From assembly GCA_019058445.1 (NCBI GenBank), contig JAHPZA010000007.1, positions 1 to 64,000 of the forward strand: a DNA stretch of 64,000 nucleotides, in the 5' to 3' direction. This stretch comes from Promethearchaeota archaeon. GTDB lineage: Archaea; Asgardarchaeota; Lokiarchaeia; Sigyniarchaeales; SOKP01. The position numbers were made by a program, and so were the translations under genes. The notes under the pieces are model-generated. The model saw nothing but the letters and a program-made list of their open reading frames with translations, ran no database searches and was not told the origin of the DNA. Position 1 is the stretch's first letter. Every line of letters begins with the position of its first letter. Below, piece by piece: positions 18,841-28,557 of the stretch.

Positions 18841-18925
18841 AAAAAAGGTATATTAAAAGGGCTAAAATTTTTGATTATTTAAAGATCATTTCTTCAATCT
18901 TAAATATAATGCTCCTTCCTCTGGA
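18841..18925 (-). pseudogene. possible relic of a second ftsZ 3' end
   Basis: About 38 bp (18841-18878) are nearly identical to 21902-21940, the segment just beyond and including the ftsZ stop codon (shared core ATATTAAAAGGGCTAAAATT). The similarity continues more weakly upstream on the minus strand, and the stop codons align exactly. The frame reads IIFKIEEMIFK-stop against DDIFDIGEITFE-stop in FtsZ. A TGA interrupts the frame 18 codons upstream and no further FtsZ-like sequence is visible. Alternatives are a shared terminator or a dispersed element. Confidence 0.35.
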
Positions 18926-19167
18926 AACCCTTCAAATTCTGCATTTCATATCCATAAAATATTTTATTTTTCTTTTATTGATATGTTCGATTTTTTTTTG
19001 GTACTCTTGTAATGTTGGATGCTTCTAAAGGTTTAAAGTTCTTATGTAATAATAACCTAGTTTATAGTTCATAAAAAAGATTTTAAAAATAAAATAAAAA
19101 GATTATAGTTTATAAAATTAGAGTTAAAAATAATAGTAATTAACCTTTATTTACAAAGTGCTCGATT

Positions 19168-20001
19168 ATGGAAAAAAAAACTTCTTATAAATTGGTTATT
19201 ATTGGTCTAACTATTTTTGGTGTAACCTCTCTATTATCGTTATTTATCTATTATATGCCATATTTTATGAAAACATTCGAAATTGAGTTTGCAGAGATTT
19301 TATTTATGCTGTTTATTTTTACTATTTGCATCATGTCTTTGATGGCCGTCTATACGTTTAGACAATGGTTCAAACAAGAAGAGGTGTTTATTTCAGACAT
19401 CCCCTCACGGTTCGGTTTCCTTTTTCTATTCTTTACGTTCGGTAAAGCTTTTGACCTCCTATGGTATTACGTTTATTTTGAACTCAATAAAGTGGAATTA
19501 TTAATCTTGTTGAAAATAAGATTCTATATCATAATTTTTATGATCCTACCTATAATTTCTCTTAGTATTGAGTTAATTTTATATTATTTATCTCTTAAAG
19601 AGAATTTTAGTGAAAGATTAGGAAATAGAAAGCACAGAGAAAAATTAGGATATAGAATTACGTTTGTTATTACTGCCGTTGAAGTTTTCGTGGTAACTAT
19701 TACTCCCGACACACTAACATTATCATCTATCGTATTACCTATTTTAGGATTTGTATCGCTCACTATTATAATCTGGATGTTTTATTTTGCTTATAAACAA
19801 AAAGCATTAAAGAACGCTGATCCGTTGATACTCACAATCGGGTTTATCGGGCTTCTGGCAGCTCAAATCATTAGGGGTGTTGGAAGGGTACTTATCGGAG
19901 AATGGGCAACCGCATCACAGGGAATGCTATATGGTATTATTATGGAAACGATTAGTCTGATTGTGTTCATAGTAATTTTCATTGGATTTGTGAAAAAATA
20001 G
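19168..20001 (+). CDS. Multi-pass membrane protein, about eight helices
   Basis: 277 aa and mostly hydrophobic, with predicted helices near 9-31, 40-62, 82-105, 120-142, 160-177, 185-210, 220-240 and 252-275. Short basic loops lie between them (e.g. ERLGNRKHREKLGYR, about 148-162), suggesting cytoplasmic loops. No catalytic motif, signal domain or transporter signature that I recognise. It resembles the stand-alone seven/eight-helix sensor-type modules found in archaeal signalling proteins but lacks any attached kinase. Confidence 0.6.
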   Translation: MEKKTSYKLVIIGLTIFGVTSLLSLFIYYMPYFMKTFEIEFAEILFMLFIFTICIMSLMAVYTFRQWFKQEEVFISDIPSRFGFLFLFFTFGKAFDLLWYYVYFELNKVELLILLKIRFYIIIFMILPIISLSIELILYYLSLKENFSERLGNRKHREKLGYRITFVITAVEVFVVTITPDTLTLSSIVLPILGFVSLTIIIWMFYFAYKQKALKNADPLILTIGFIGLLAAQIIRGVGRVLIGEWATASQGMLYGIIMETISLIVFIVIFIGFVKK

Positions 20002-20163
20002 AATCAATAATGATTAAATCTCCAATTTTTTTTATTAATCTTTATAGGATTTAGACAAAAAATGCTTAAATAAGATTAGAGGATTATTTAGTTGTTGGTA
20101 TTCTAAAACTTTTTTCTTTAAATAAAAATGTAATAGGAGACTTATTAAAAATATAAAATAACG

Positions 20164-21531
20164 ATGAAAAGAGCAATCGAAGAAGACTTAATTTTAAGAG
20201 AAATTGATGAAAGTATACAAGATTACATTAAGTTTTTGAAATTAATGATAAAAACTGATTCATGCAATCCCCCTGGAGAGGAGGGAAAGATAGCTTCAAT
20301 AATAAAGAATTATTTAGATGAGCAAGGCATCAAATGTAATATTTTTCCGTTTAATCAAAGCCGGGCTAATTTATTAGCATATTTAAGTGATAATTTCGAT
20401 GGCAAAATATTGCTTCTGAACGGACATATGGATACTGTTCCCTTTTCATCTGAAGATAAATGGAAATACCATCCATTGTCAGGTAAAGTAGAGGATAATA
20501 AATATATATACGGAAGGGGTACGGCAGATATGAAGGCTGGTTTAGCTGCTATGGTTATTACTTTAAAAATTTTAAAAAAATATCGGAAGAAATTCAATGG
20601 TAATATTATCTTAAACGCGGTTGCCGATGAAGAACAGGGAGGTGATTTAGGAACGAAATGGTGTGTTGACAATGTATTAAAAAATATTAAATGTGATTTT
20701 GCAATTATAGGAGAATATTCAGGATTCAATCCATTTCCTAAGTCTGTAATAATTGGTGAAAAAGGAAGAACTCATGTAAAAATTACAACTCACGGGATTT
20801 CTTGCCATGCATCTACACCTTTTCTCGGAAAAAATGCTGCATATATGATGACAGATATTATTCAAAATATAGATAAGATCATTAAATATATCCCCGATAT
20901 AGATCCTCCGTTAACAGAATCTAAGTTAAAAGAATTTATTTCTCAAAGTTACTCAAACCCAGAAGAATTTAATAAAATTTTAAGGGACAATCCTCATCTT
21001 AACAATCTATTTACATCTGTGACTCAATTTTCAAAAGCTTTAACAATATTAAATTGTGGAATTAAAGAGAATATTATTCCCGATAAATGCGAAGCAGTTA
21101 TAGATTTTAGATTATTACCTGGACAAGATTCAAAAATGATTGTTAATGGGCTTGAGAGGTTGATAACTGATTTAGGCTATTTGATCGCCAAGAATAGTAC
21201 AAAGAAGGGAATCAGTGAATGTGTGGATGTAAAAGTTATAAGTGATAATAAAGCTTCTTTTATTCATAAATGGAGATCTTCTACAAATCTCTCCTCATTT
21301 TTTAAGATTGTCGAGTTAATTTATAAGAAAAAACCTTTTCCATTTATAACCCCCGCTACTACTGATGCTGAATTTTTGAGAACAAATGGATTTTGTCCTG
21401 AAACCATTATATTCGGTCCTGGAAGTTTTGAAAACATACATGCAGCTAATGAACATATCGAAATTCAAGACTTTATTAATTGTATTAAAGTTTATTCTTT
21501 ATTTGCATTCAAATTATTGAGTTCACTTTAA
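20164..21531 (+). CDS. M20-family metallopeptidase/deacylase (ArgE/DapE-like)
   Basis: 455 aa. Di-zinc amidohydrolase cutting an acyl or peptide bond. Metal and catalytic motifs are complete: GHMDTVPF (His and Asp, about 81-83), GRGTADMKAG (bridging Asp), ADEEQGG (catalytic Glu plus Glu ligand), GEYSG and the final IHAANEHI histidine. The dimerisation domain lies in the middle (about 195-330). Substrates of this family include N-acetylornithine, succinyl-diaminopimelate and dipeptides; the sequence alone does not decide. No arginine or lysine pathway gene adjoins it. Confidence 0.85.
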   Translation: MKRAIEEDLILREIDESIQDYIKFLKLMIKTDSCNPPGEEGKIASIIKNYLDEQGIKCNIFPFNQSRANLLAYLSDNFDGKILLLNGHMDTVPFSSEDKWKYHPLSGKVEDNKYIYGRGTADMKAGLAAMVITLKILKKYRKKFNGNIILNAVADEEQGGDLGTKWCVDNVLKNIKCDFAIIGEYSGFNPFPKSVIIGEKGRTHVKITTHGISCHASTPFLGKNAAYMMTDIIQNIDKIIKYIPDIDPPLTESKLKEFISQSYSNPEEFNKILRDNPHLNNLFTSVTQFSKALTILNCGIKENIIPDKCEAVIDFRLLPGQDSKMIVNGLERLITDLGYLIAKNSTKKGISECVDVKVISDNKASFIHKWRSSTNLSSFFKIVELIYKKKPFPFITPATTDAEFLRTNGFCPETIIFGPGSFENIHAANEHIEIQDFINCIKVYSLFAFKLLSSL

Positions 21532-21574
21532 ATTTCAAAAATAAAATACTAAATTTAAAGAAAAAAAAATTTAC

Positions 21575-21817
21575 CTATTTTCCAAACAAAGGACCATCAT
21601 TTAGGTTTTTGAGAAATTTTTCCCGTTCTTTTTCGGGAGTTCTTAGCCAATCGATTAATCCTCTAAAAAACCATCTACCTTCTTCTTTTTTCGCAAATTC
21701 GACAAGAAAATCTTGCTCATTTTGGATTAAATCTTCTGCAGAATCCCATTTTAACAAACGATTGACTTTCTCTATAGTTTTTTCCAATTCCTTATCAGAA
21801 AACTTCATTTTTACCAT
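21575..21817 (-). CDS. Small uncharacterised protein
   Basis: 80 aa, not recognised. Helical and charged, with a Trp-containing centre (GRWFFRGLIDWLRTPEKER) and a short C-terminal NDGPLFGK tail. It lies downstream of ftsZ in the same direction (gap 119 bp), so it could share its transcript. The codon pattern and in-frame start support a real gene, but no homologue is known to me. Confidence 0.55.
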   Translation of the reverse strand: MVKMKFSDKELEKTIEKVNRLLKWDSAEDLIQNEQDFLVEFAKKEEGRWFFRGLIDWLRTPEKEREKFLKNLNDGPLFGK

Positions 21818-21936
21818 TCTTAAAGTATGACCTTTAAATAAAATTTTCTCAAATTCGGTTTGAATTTAAGTAGAATACGTATTTTCTATATAGATTAAAT
21901 TAAAAAAAGGAATATTAAAAGGGCTAAAATTTTTAA

Positions 21937-23043
21937 TTATTCAAATGTAATTTCCCCAATATCAAAAATATCATCCCCTAATCCAATCTTTGATTTAGGG
22001 ATCTTCGACTCATAAGAGAGTGGATCATCTGAGGGAGATTTTCCGAAGATTTGGGGTGATGTTATTCCTGTTATTAATAGCATTACTCTTAAATACCCAT
22101 TAAATTCATCAGAAACTCTTGCGCCCCAAATTACCATTGAATCATTGATATCCATTTTATCATATATTTTCTGAGCAACTGAGTTAGCCTCGGCAAGGGT
22201 CATATCATTTCCTCCGCACACATGAATTAAGGCCCCTTTCGCACCATCAATAGTAACATCAAGCAAAGGCAAGTTAAGCGCATCGTTGATCGCTTCTTCT
22301 ACACGATGTTCCTTCCCATTTGATTCTCCAACTCCAACTATTGCCACCCCTCCTGTACTCAATATTGTTCGCACATCTGCAAAATCTAGATTAATTAATG
22401 AGGGTAATGAAATAGTTTCCGTAATACCCTTTACCATACTAGCTAAAACTTCATCAGCAACACTAAATGCTTCGATAATAGGCAAATTTGGAGCAATTTC
22501 TAATAACCGGTTGTTATCTATTACCACTAAAGTATCCGCATATTGTTTTAAAAGGTTTAATCCCTCTTTCGCCTTTTCAATACGTCCAATTTCTGTATTA
22601 AATGGAATTGTCACCACTCCAACGACAATTGCACCTTCAAGTTTTGCTATTTCAGCTACGATTGGTGCACTTCCTGTTCCAGTGCCTCCACCTTCACCAC
22701 AAGTAATAAATACTAAATCGGAGTCTCTTAATACTTTAGTTAAATCTTCTCTAGATTCTTCTGCTGCAGCTCTCCCAATCTCCGGATTACCCCCTGCTCC
22801 TAAACCTCTTGTTAGATTTTTCCCTATTAAAACTTTTATGTGAGCATCTCTCATATCAAGATGCTGACGATCCGTATTTATCGAAACACATTTGGCACCT
22901 CTAATCCCTATTTTCATTAATCTATCAACAGTATTATTCCCCGCACCACCACAACCCATAATTTTAATATTAGCATACCCAATTTTATCTTGTCTAGATT
23001 GAATGATATTCCTTTTTTTAGCATTTCGAATAAAAGATTCCAT
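21937..23043 (-). CDS. ftsZ: Cell-division GTPase FtsZ
   Basis: 368 aa. Tubulin-family GTPase forming the division ring. An N-terminal extension of about 25 residues precedes the GTPase core, which has GCGGAGNNTVDRL, the SINTDRQHL motif and the tubulin signature EGGGTGTGSAP (about 118). The T7 catalytic loop NLDFADVRTI is complete (Asn, two Asp), so GTP hydrolysis should be intact. The C-terminal tail is short and ends in a hydrophobic/acidic peptide (DDIFDIGEITFE) that may bind a membrane-anchoring partner. No ESCRT or second intact ftsZ lies in the window. Confidence 0.97.
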   Translation of the reverse strand: MESFIRNAKKRNIIQSRQDKIGYANIKIMGCGGAGNNTVDRLMKIGIRGAKCVSINTDRQHLDMRDAHIKVLIGKNLTRGLGAGGNPEIGRAAAEESREDLTKVLRDSDLVFITCGEGGGTGTGSAPIVAEIAKLEGAIVVGVVTIPFNTEIGRIEKAKEGLNLLKQYADTLVVIDNNRLLEIAPNLPIIEAFSVADEVLASMVKGITETISLPSLINLDFADVRTILSTGGVAIVGVGESNGKEHRVEEAINDALNLPLLDVTIDGAKGALIHVCGGNDMTLAEANSVAQKIYDKMDINDSMVIWGARVSDEFNGYLRVMLLITGITSPQIFGKSPSDDPLSYESKIPKSKIGLGDDIFDIGEITFE

Positions 23044-23220
23044 ATCTTATTTTTCACACTATTTATTTCTTTTAAGGATAAAGAAAAAGATTTTAAAAAA
23101 AAATTAGAATTTATATAATATCCAGATGTTACTTCAGATGATACAGGGAAAAGTTCTTAGTAATATAATAAATAGAAGTAGAAAATTAAATCAAAGTGGC
23201 TAATTGTACAAAATGACCAT

Positions 23221-24441
23221 TTAGTTGAGAGTAAAATCATGATTTATTGACGGGCTGAAAATTGGGGTAATATCGTGATCCTTAATAAGAAAAATATGAG
23301 GTAAAGCATATGGAAAACGATTAGAAAATGTAAGAGTATAAGCACCTACATTTGTAACAATAACGACATCTCCTTCTTTTAATTTTTCAGTGAAAAAGTA
23401 ATCTTTTGCTAAAACATCTTGATCAGAAGGAATAATCCCAGCTATATTTGTTTTGTATTTATGTACTTTATCAATCTGAGTTGCATTATAAAATCTTAAG
23501 GAACATCTGGCAAATTTAGGACAGATATGGTTTCCTATATTTAAGAAGATCCATCTGTCATCAATTATATTAATAACTTCAGTAATAAATAATCCCGCAT
23601 CTCCAACAAAATATCTACCAGGTTCAAAATAGATTTTCTCATAATCAATATGGAGATTTTCTAGAGTAGTTTTTAATCCCAAAGCTAACTTCCTTAATTG
23701 CTTTTGAGGCATTATGGTTGCCTCAGGAAATCCTCCTCCCAAGTTTATATTCTTAATGTTAATTCCAATCTGAGTTAGCTTCTTTAAAGCATCTCCAACG
23801 GTAATTATATTTTTTTTGAATTGTTCCATGTTGTTCATTTGAGTTGTGTAATGAGATAAAATGGATACAATATTGATATGATGCAATTTATTTGTTTTTT
23901 CATCCAATCTCAATAATATTTTATCATCTAGAATAATTCCTAATTTACTAGCATATTTTTGGGAGTTGATCCTTAAACAAATATTCTGGACAATATTTTT
24001 TTCTTTTGCAACAGCATTAATCTTATCTAAGTCATTTAAATTGTAGACAATTATTTCCCTAACCTTATTTTTGACACTTTCTTTTATAAGTTCATATGGT
24101 AAATAGGGGCCTCCAACCAAAATTTTGTTTTCAGGAAAGCCTATTTTTAACGCTAATTTAAGTTCAGGCAATCCAATTATTTCAGCACCGATTTCTTGTG
24201 AACATATAATTTTACAAATCTCAGGAAGAAAATTAGCCTTAAAGGAATAGAATCCCTCGAAATTTTCGAATACTTCTCCAAACACGCTCTTAAATGAATT
24301 CACATTATCTCTAATTCTATTTTCTAAAAAGATCATAATTGGTGTTTTTGAAAGGTTTAAGATCTCATCAATGGGTATTAGATCTAATAAAACTTTTTTG
24401 TTATCTCTTTTTATATAAGGATTTCCAGACAATATTTTCAT
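23221..24441 (-). CDS. Fold-type III PLP decarboxylase (LysA/ornithine decarboxylase-like)
   Basis: 406 aa. Alanine-racemase-fold barrel plus C-terminal beta domain. The PLP lysine is in FYSFKAN (about residue 68), with HYTTQ and NLGGGFPEA phosphate-binding segments, EPGRYFVGDAG near 275, and NVGAYTLTFSNRFPY near the C-terminus (residues of the partner active site). Catalytic loops differ from standard LysA (no plain CESGD), so the substrate may be a diaminopimelate-like or polyamine-type amino acid. The glycosyltransferase gene lies 18 bp upstream in the same direction, suggesting an operon. Confidence 0.78.
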   Translation of the reverse strand: MKILSGNPYIKRDNKKVLLDLIPIDEILNLSKTPIMIFLENRIRDNVNSFKSVFGEVFENFEGFYSFKANFLPEICKIICSQEIGAEIIGLPELKLALKIGFPENKILVGGPYLPYELIKESVKNKVREIIVYNLNDLDKINAVAKEKNIVQNICLRINSQKYASKLGIILDDKILLRLDEKTNKLHHINIVSILSHYTTQMNNMEQFKKNIITVGDALKKLTQIGINIKNINLGGGFPEATIMPQKQLRKLALGLKTTLENLHIDYEKIYFEPGRYFVGDAGLFITEVINIIDDRWIFLNIGNHICPKFARCSLRFYNATQIDKVHKYKTNIAGIIPSDQDVLAKDYFFTEKLKEGDVVIVTNVGAYTLTFSNRFPYALPHIFLIKDHDITPIFSPSINHDFTLN

Positions 24442-24459
24442 TTTTTCTTCACCAATCTC

Positions 24460-25764
24460 TCATCTAGGGGTGTTTTCTATTAATTCATGATATAGGACAT
24501 GAGTCTTCTTGGCAACGATCTCCCATGTATAATGTTGAGAAACTTTAATTTTGCCAGCTTCACCAAAACGTTTCCTCAATCTCTTTTTCTTCAATAGTGT
24601 TATTACTTTTTCAGCGATATCATGGGAATTATCATATTCCACTAAATACCCATCAACATTATTATTTATAACTTCGGGCGTCGCGCCAATATTAGCACCA
24701 ATAACCGGTTTCCCAGCGGCCCATGCCTCTAAAAAAGCTATTCCAAAAGCATCACTTCTACTTGGCATACAATAGAGATCGGTTTCCTTAAATGCGGCTA
24801 ACTTTTTTTTATCATAATACCCTGTCAAATTATCAGGTGTAAAGTTAATAATCCTAACATTTTTATTTTTTACGATTTTAGATAATTCTCGATTATAAGC
24901 TTGAGTTGAGGGTCCTATAAACACAAAATAGACCTTTTTTATTTTATCTAGAATTAGTGGGATTGATTTTAATAGAGAAATAGCTCCCTTCTCATAATTC
25001 TTATAACCGCAAAATAATACCATTTTATAGTTCTTTTCTTTTTTTTTAAAAAATTTCTCTTTAAATGTAGAGGTTAGTGATTTAGGTTTGGTTACAACCT
25101 CAAATTTTTCCATATCAACTCCCATTGGAATAACTTTAACACATCTTTCGTCAATTTTGCAGTGTGTAATTAAAAACTTCTTTTCCAGAAAAGTACATGC
25201 AATTAACAAATCAAATTTTCTTAAAACTTCCATTAAACTTTCATTTAAATATCTAGGATTAGAAAAATGGAAAAAAGGAGTACATACAGTAGGGATTTTA
25301 TATCGCTTTCCAAGAATTAAAGTGATGATAAGATTAAAATAAGGAAAAAAAACAGTATGAACTAAGTTATAATTCTCATTCTTAGAATTTAAACCATAAT
25401 TAATTAACTCTGGTAAATATGGCCCGTTATTTAAAACCAATTTTAGACAATCATCAGACAAAATTAATGCTTCATATTCAGGGATGCTCTTGATATGTGA
25501 TATTTTTTCTTCTAGAGTAAGTTCACTTTCAATAGGAAATCTCTGAATTTTTAAATTGTTTACGTTGTCGAAAAATTTATCATTTTCTCCTATTATTTTT
25601 CCTTGCCTGCTTCTCAAAGCTTTAAAATCAATTGCATTTGATGTATAAACATCGGTATGATAGTTATATTTAGTAGATAATAGTTCTGCAATTCTTTGTA
25701 TATAAAATTCTGCTCCAGAAATGGAGGGAAAATATCGCGTTGGAAGGTATAATATTTTTTTCAA
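24460..25764 (-). CDS. GT4-family glycosyltransferase
   Basis: 434 aa. GT-B fold, retaining sugar transferase. The N-terminal acceptor domain starts with LYLPTRYFPSISGAEFYIQR. The C-terminal donor domain has the CGYKNYEKG segment, the MPSRSDAFGIAFLEAWAAG block and the E-x7-E signature (EAWAAGKPVIG..GATPEVI). No membrane helix. Probably acts on lipid-linked or surface glycans at the inner membrane face; the donor sugar cannot be told. First gene of a pair with the PLP decarboxylase. Confidence 0.85.
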   Translation of the reverse strand: MKKILYLPTRYFPSISGAEFYIQRIAELLSTKYNYHTDVYTSNAIDFKALRSRQGKIIGENDKFFDNVNNLKIQRFPIESELTLEEKISHIKSIPEYEALILSDDCLKLVLNNGPYLPELINYGLNSKNENYNLVHTVFFPYFNLIITLILGKRYKIPTVCTPFFHFSNPRYLNESLMEVLRKFDLLIACTFLEKKFLITHCKIDERCVKVIPMGVDMEKFEVVTKPKSLTSTFKEKFFKKKEKNYKMVLFCGYKNYEKGAISLLKSIPLILDKIKKVYFVFIGPSTQAYNRELSKIVKNKNVRIINFTPDNLTGYYDKKKLAAFKETDLYCMPSRSDAFGIAFLEAWAAGKPVIGANIGATPEVINNNVDGYLVEYDNSHDIAEKVITLLKKKRLRKRFGEAGKIKVSQHYTWEIVAKKTHVLYHELIENTPR

Positions 25765-25807
25765 ATTAATGATCCTTTTTATATATCTATAATAATATTA
25801 TAATTGA

Positions 25808-26206
25808 ATGCAATCGTCAAAAGATTTTTTATCAGAAATATACTTAAAAACAAAAGAAAAAGGAGATATTGATGATGAATTTGTAAATTATTTGGAATCG
25901 ATATATCCAGACAAATCTTCAGAAATCCTACAAACATTAAAAAGAGGTATTACCAAGTATGTTTTTAAACCGTCTAATAGAATCATTTGGACCGCAATAG
26001 GAGAAAATGATGAATATTTGATTTATCCAAAAATTTACTGTAGCTGCATAGATTTTTATAATAGAGTGGTAATAAAAAGAAAAAAAGTTGTGTGTAAACA
26101 CCTGATTGCTCAGGCCATCTCTGATGCCTTGAATGAGTTTAAAGAACAAGAATTGGATGATAAAAGTTTTACAGAGTTTATTAAGGAGTTAGAACTAAAG
26201 GAATAA
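25808..26206 (+). CDS. SWIM zinc-finger protein
   Basis: 132 aa. The C-terminal half has the SWIM pattern C-x-C-xn-C-x-H (CSC at about 78, CKH at about 97), a zinc finger that binds DNA or proteins. Archaeal small SWIM proteins resemble Sws1/Shu2, partners of RadA/Rad51 paralogues. No recombinase lies nearby. Divergent from the glycosyltransferase (44 bp) and overlapping the ThiI-like gene tail to tail by 12 bp. Confidence 0.75.
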   Translation: MQSSKDFLSEIYLKTKEKGDIDDEFVNYLESIYPDKSSEILQTLKRGITKYVFKPSNRIIWTAIGENDEYLIYPKIYCSCIDFYNRVVIKRKKVVCKHLIAQAISDALNEFKEQELDDKSFTEFIKELELKE

Positions 26207-26854
26207 AATTTCTGACCTTTTTATTGAGGAAATTATAAGATTATTAATATCCATTTTCGTTTCTTCTGCATTGATTTCTTTAAGTTTGGCGTTAGTTTCA
26301 GGATATTGAGGATTGAATTGGCAAGATGCTGATTTTTTTGAGCATATCTCATATAGACCTATATCTCTATTAAGTTGTATCACATCATTTTTGTTAAATC
26401 CTATTAAAGGGCGAAGGATAGTTATTTCTTTAGCTAAATCATTATACGCATATAAATTACTGAGAGTCTGGCTTGCTTGTTCTCCTAATATGTCTCCAGT
26501 GACTATTAATGCTGTGTTTTCATTCTTAGCTATATGTATAGCGATTCTGATCATTAATCTTTTACATAAAATGCATGTTAACTTTCTTTCACAGTCATTT
26601 TTAAAGAGTTCCAAATTAGAATCATGGTCAATCAAATATAATTTAACTTTAGAATGGGTATACATTGACAATTTTTCAATGATCTTTATTATTTTGTTGC
26701 GCATTGAATGAAAATTATCATCGGAAGTTAAAAAAGAGAGAAAAATCGGTTGAAATCCTTTTTTAATCATTAAATATGCTGCAACGGGACTATCTAATCC
26801 TCCAGAAAGCAATGAAATGAAGTTGGTCAAATTATAATATCCTCTCTTTCCCAT
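26195..26854 (-). CDS. ThiI-like PP-loop sulfurtransferase domain without THUMP
   Basis: 219 aa. It matches the catalytic AANH/PP-loop domain of ThiI (tRNA 4-thiouridine synthase): LLSGGLDSPVAAYLM at about 15-29, a CILCKRLM motif near 95, VTGDILGEQASQTL, and RPLIGFNKNDVIQL. The N-terminal ferredoxin-like and THUMP tRNA-binding domains are absent, and there is no rhodanese domain. It may act with a separate tRNA-binding partner or on another substrate. Its start overlaps the YkgJ gene by 28 bp, so the two are translationally linked. Confidence 0.8.
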   Translation of the reverse strand: MGKRGYYNLTNFISLLSGGLDSPVAAYLMIKKGFQPIFLSFLTSDDNFHSMRNKIIKIIEKLSMYTHSKVKLYLIDHDSNLELFKNDCERKLTCILCKRLMIRIAIHIAKNENTALIVTGDILGEQASQTLSNLYAYNDLAKEITILRPLIGFNKNDVIQLNRDIGLYEICSKKSASCQFNPQYPETNAKLKEINAEETKMDINNLIISSIKRSEILFL

Positions 26855-27426
26855 TCTTTCAAAAACGTATTATAATTGTTTATTTCAATCTCTCTTGGAA
26901 TTTTTATCTTATTTTCCACTTCCAATCTTCTGATTTCAAATTGGAGATTTTTATTTTTACGGTAAAATTTTTCAGCTTTCGGATATTCGTCTTCAAAAAT
27001 TATTTTTAGTTTTTCTAAATCAATATTTTTCAGTTCTTCATAACGTTCTATAACAAAATTACAGAGAGGGTCAATAGAAAGCTCAAACCGAAAAGCATCT
27101 ATGCGTTTTAAGGCTAAGGGATATGCTTGACACGCAAGGGGTTTTTCATTGTGGATTATACAGCCAACCTTCTTTTTATAAAAAGGACAACATTGATTTT
27201 CATTATCTAAAATAATTCTATAAGTTAAAACTAAGATCTTCTGATTTAAGATATCTGGAAAAACTAAGTCTTCGATAACATTGAACTTTAAATCATATTT
27301 CTCTGCTAACTTTATTAATTCGTTAACTTCTTCAGGGTATAAAGGGATTCTTTTTTTTCCGAGGCTTCCATGAACCTCAAAACAGCATGTACCACACTTC
27401 ATACATTTATATTTTATGTTGTTCAT
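26827..27426 (-). CDS. YkgJ-type cysteine-cluster protein
   Basis: 199 aa. Putative zinc- or iron-sulfur-chelating protein. Cysteines are arranged as CMKCGTCCFE at the N-terminus, CCPFYKKKVGC in the middle and LACQAYPLA, matching the CxxCxxCC...C...C pattern of the family. A charged helical C-terminus follows. Overlaps the downstream ThiI-like gene by 28 bp, hinting that a metal or cluster-binding partner serves the thiolation enzyme; that link is inference. Confidence 0.8.
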   Translation of the reverse strand: MNNIKYKCMKCGTCCFEVHGSLGKKRIPLYPEEVNELIKLAEKYDLKFNVIEDLVFPDILNQKILVLTYRIILDNENQCCPFYKKKVGCIIHNEKPLACQAYPLALKRIDAFRFELSIDPLCNFVIERYEELKNIDLEKLKIIFEDEYPKAEKFYRKNKNLQFEIRRLEVENKIKIPREIEINNYNTFLKEWEREDIII

Positions 27427-27645
27427 TATTTAAGATATTTTATCTGATTTAATTTGCTTTTTACATTGTTTTTTAGTGATTTTAAGTATTTATATCAAAA
27501 ATAATTATACTCGATATTATCTAAATATACCTCTTAAAATTAATATTACAATAAATCATCAGTCTATCTAGATAATATTTCATTTTATAGACAGTAAAAT
27601 CGATTATAATTTAACACAAAACGATTTATAAAGTTGTAAAACAAT

Positions 27646-28458
27646 ATGATGGATTCATTTAAAATAATTGAACATCTTAACTTTTCTAAAAACGAGTTGG
27701 TTAACCCAATTTGTATAATCGGAATGCCAGGGATCGCCGATGTTGGAAAGTTTGCATTAGATTCTTTAGTAGGTCAGTTAAAGGCTCAAAATTATATGGA
27801 TATTATCTTTGATGAGTATCCAGCAGGTGCCATTGTTGATGACAGTTTATTAGCTGCACCTAAAGCCGAGATTTTAATTTGGAAGGATCCCGAGAACATT
27901 AGAGACATCATGTTAATCACTGCCGATGCTCAAAGTCTTACTCCTAAAGGGATATATAAAATATCTAATTTTCTCACAGAAATCATCGCTCAATGTGACA
28001 TACAATTGATAATTGCTCTAGGAGCATATCCAATTAATAGTCAAAATCTTCAATCTAAAATTCCAAAAATATATGCAACCTCAACAAACCGAGAAATTTT
28101 AGAAAAATATTTAACCGAGAATCATTGCGAGAAAATTTTAAAAGGAGTCATTATTGGTGCAAATGGATTAATTCCAACTTTGGCAAAGGCTCGATTTAAT
28201 ATTGATGGTTTAGTTTTACTTGCGGAAACAGATAATATTGCAATGGTAAATGAAGATATTACAGATTTAAAGGCATCTTTATCTCTTTTGGATATGATTA
28301 AAAAATCATTTACTTTACCGATTAAGAAAAAATATTCTTTAGAAAATATCGATGATATTACGAAGAATTTACAGGAAAAAAGAGATAAATTAGAAAAAGA
28401 TCTCGATACATTTAATATTGTAGATACTGATGAAAAACGTAAATCTTTATATATTTGA
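27646..28458 (+). CDS. PAC2-family protein (proteasome assembly chaperone-like)
   Basis: 270 aa. Archaeal PAC2/PbaB family, related to the eukaryotic 20S assembly chaperone. The signature GMPGIADVGKFALDSLV lies at residue about 26, followed by FDEYPAGAIVDDSLLAAP, LITADAQSL, IALGAYPIN and GANGLIPTLA. The C-terminal helix is charged and coiled (LQEKRDKLEKDLD). A PAC4-like small protein at 33890 is in the same neighbourhood. An AT-rich upstream gap of 219 bp probably contains its promoter. Confidence 0.85.
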   Translation: MMDSFKIIEHLNFSKNELVNPICIIGMPGIADVGKFALDSLVGQLKAQNYMDIIFDEYPAGAIVDDSLLAAPKAEILIWKDPENIRDIMLITADAQSLTPKGIYKISNFLTEIIAQCDIQLIIALGAYPINSQNLQSKIPKIYATSTNREILEKYLTENHCEKILKGVIIGANGLIPTLAKARFNIDGLVLLAETDNIAMVNEDITDLKASLSLLDMIKKSFTLPIKKKYSLENIDDITKNLQEKRDKLEKDLDTFNIVDTDEKRKSLYI

Positions 28459-28557
28459 TATATTAATCTTTTTTTATTTTACTTGTACTAAATTAAATTA
28501 GTTTAAATGAGTTTTTCAAAGGTTGTTTATAAAATCAGCTTTTTAAAAAAAAACAAA

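Noticed and set aside
18774..19028. 84-codon frame on the plus strand
   Set aside because: It overlaps the start of the 122-aa gene on the other strand, shows no gene-like pattern and covers the ftsZ-like relic.
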